A DNA stretch of 21,518 bases, taken from NCBI GenBank assembly GCA_002293425.1, contig DBDE01000014.1:3872-25389 (forward strand), given 5' to 3'. A program made the translations under genes and the position numbers. The notes beneath the pieces were generated by a model. That model was not told the DNA's origin. It did not search any database and saw only the letters and a program-made list of their open reading frames with translations. Shown piece after piece: positions 21,357 through 21,518 of this stretch (the stretch's first letter is position 1; the number at the start of each line of letters is the position of its first letter). The stretch comes from Alistipes sp. UBA940. Its GTDB lineage: Bacteria; Bacteroidota; Bacteroidia; Bacteroidales; Rikenellaceae.

Positions 21357-21518
21357 ATGAGCGCGGCGAATAAATTGGTGGAAAGTTTCACCGAAGGGGG
21401 CTCTTTCGGTGCGTTTGCGCGTGCCGTGGAGCGAGGCGGGACAGTGGGCGTGGAGCGGTTGGCGGGGAGTGCGTTTTCGGTTGCGGCGGCGGGGGGGCTG
21501 CGGCGACTGGGCGGGGGG
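21357..21518 (+). CDS. mfd: Probable transcription-repair coupling factor Mfd, N-terminal fragment
   Basis: Only 54 residues are visible before the right edge: MSAANKLVESFTEGGSFGAF, then ARAVERGGTVGVERLAGSAF and SVAAAGGLRRLGGG. The pattern of a short helix, then V-x-gL-x-GSA, then a helix leading to a beta-strand resembles the extreme N-terminus of Mfd (UvrB-like domain 1a). This is recognition from a short stretch only. Another ATPase with a similar start is possible. Confidence 0.45.
   Translation, partial: MSAANKLVESFTEGGSFGAFARAVERGGTVGVERLAGSAFSVAAAGGLRRLGGG

Overview
The window looks like chromosome of a GC-rich member of the Bacteroidales, most like Alistipes or another Rikenellaceae. 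The grounds are many TAnnTTTG -7 boxes, Bacteroidetes-type FrdCAB, a BtuB/BtuG vitamin B12 uptake pair, PorX, and a 30-codon AURKAIP1/COX24-type ribosomal protein gene. The exact taxon is an inference. I see no rRNA, complete tRNA, insertion sequence transposase or CRISPR array.

Left end (1-3132): the N-terminal 300 residues of a mobile-element tyrosine recombinase, cut by the window edge. Next to it is an attachment-like region: two pairs of 11-bp-period direct repeats, and a 12-bp GGCTCCGGGTAC motif followed by a long hairpin. The motif-plus-hairpin arrangement recurs 1.27 kb further on, bracketing an alpha/beta hydrolase gene. A GNAT acetyltransferase gene ends inside the second hairpin.

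3217-8395: a cobalamin riboswitch controls btuB-btuG (outer-membrane B12 capture and import). Upstream is a short GH2-fold secreted protein that has lost the catalytic motif. It is divergent from a small HsdR-N-type PD-(D/E)XK protein, and the two share a 16-bp back-to-back promoter core. A four-helix-bundle protein gene follows, enclosed by a perfect 25-bp inverted repeat.

8435-12771 (minus): fumarate reductase/succinate dehydrogenase in the order frdC-frdA-frdB, with a TlpA-like thioredoxin lipoprotein gene placed between frdA and frdB. A GC-rich palindromic repeat lies beside the insertion and recurs at 17.05 kb.

12912-17006 (plus): a housekeeping operon of a GNAT/5-formyltetrahydrofolate cyclo-ligase fusion, prmC, recX and an M23 peptidase. 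Then, on the minus strand, porX-tsaE (type IX secretion regulator and tRNA t6A synthesis), divergent from an HU-like gene, the tiny ribosomal protein gene with an unusually perfect Shine-Dalgarno sequence, and RNase E/G preceded by a terminator-like hairpin that ends five bases before its start codon. The right edge opens a gene that is probably mfd.

I found no clearly new multi-gene system. The most promising oddities are the thiol-redox gene inside the frd operon, the GNAT/cyclo-ligase fusion, the rare strong SD plus attenuator-like hairpin before rng, and the integrase-associated repeat architecture.
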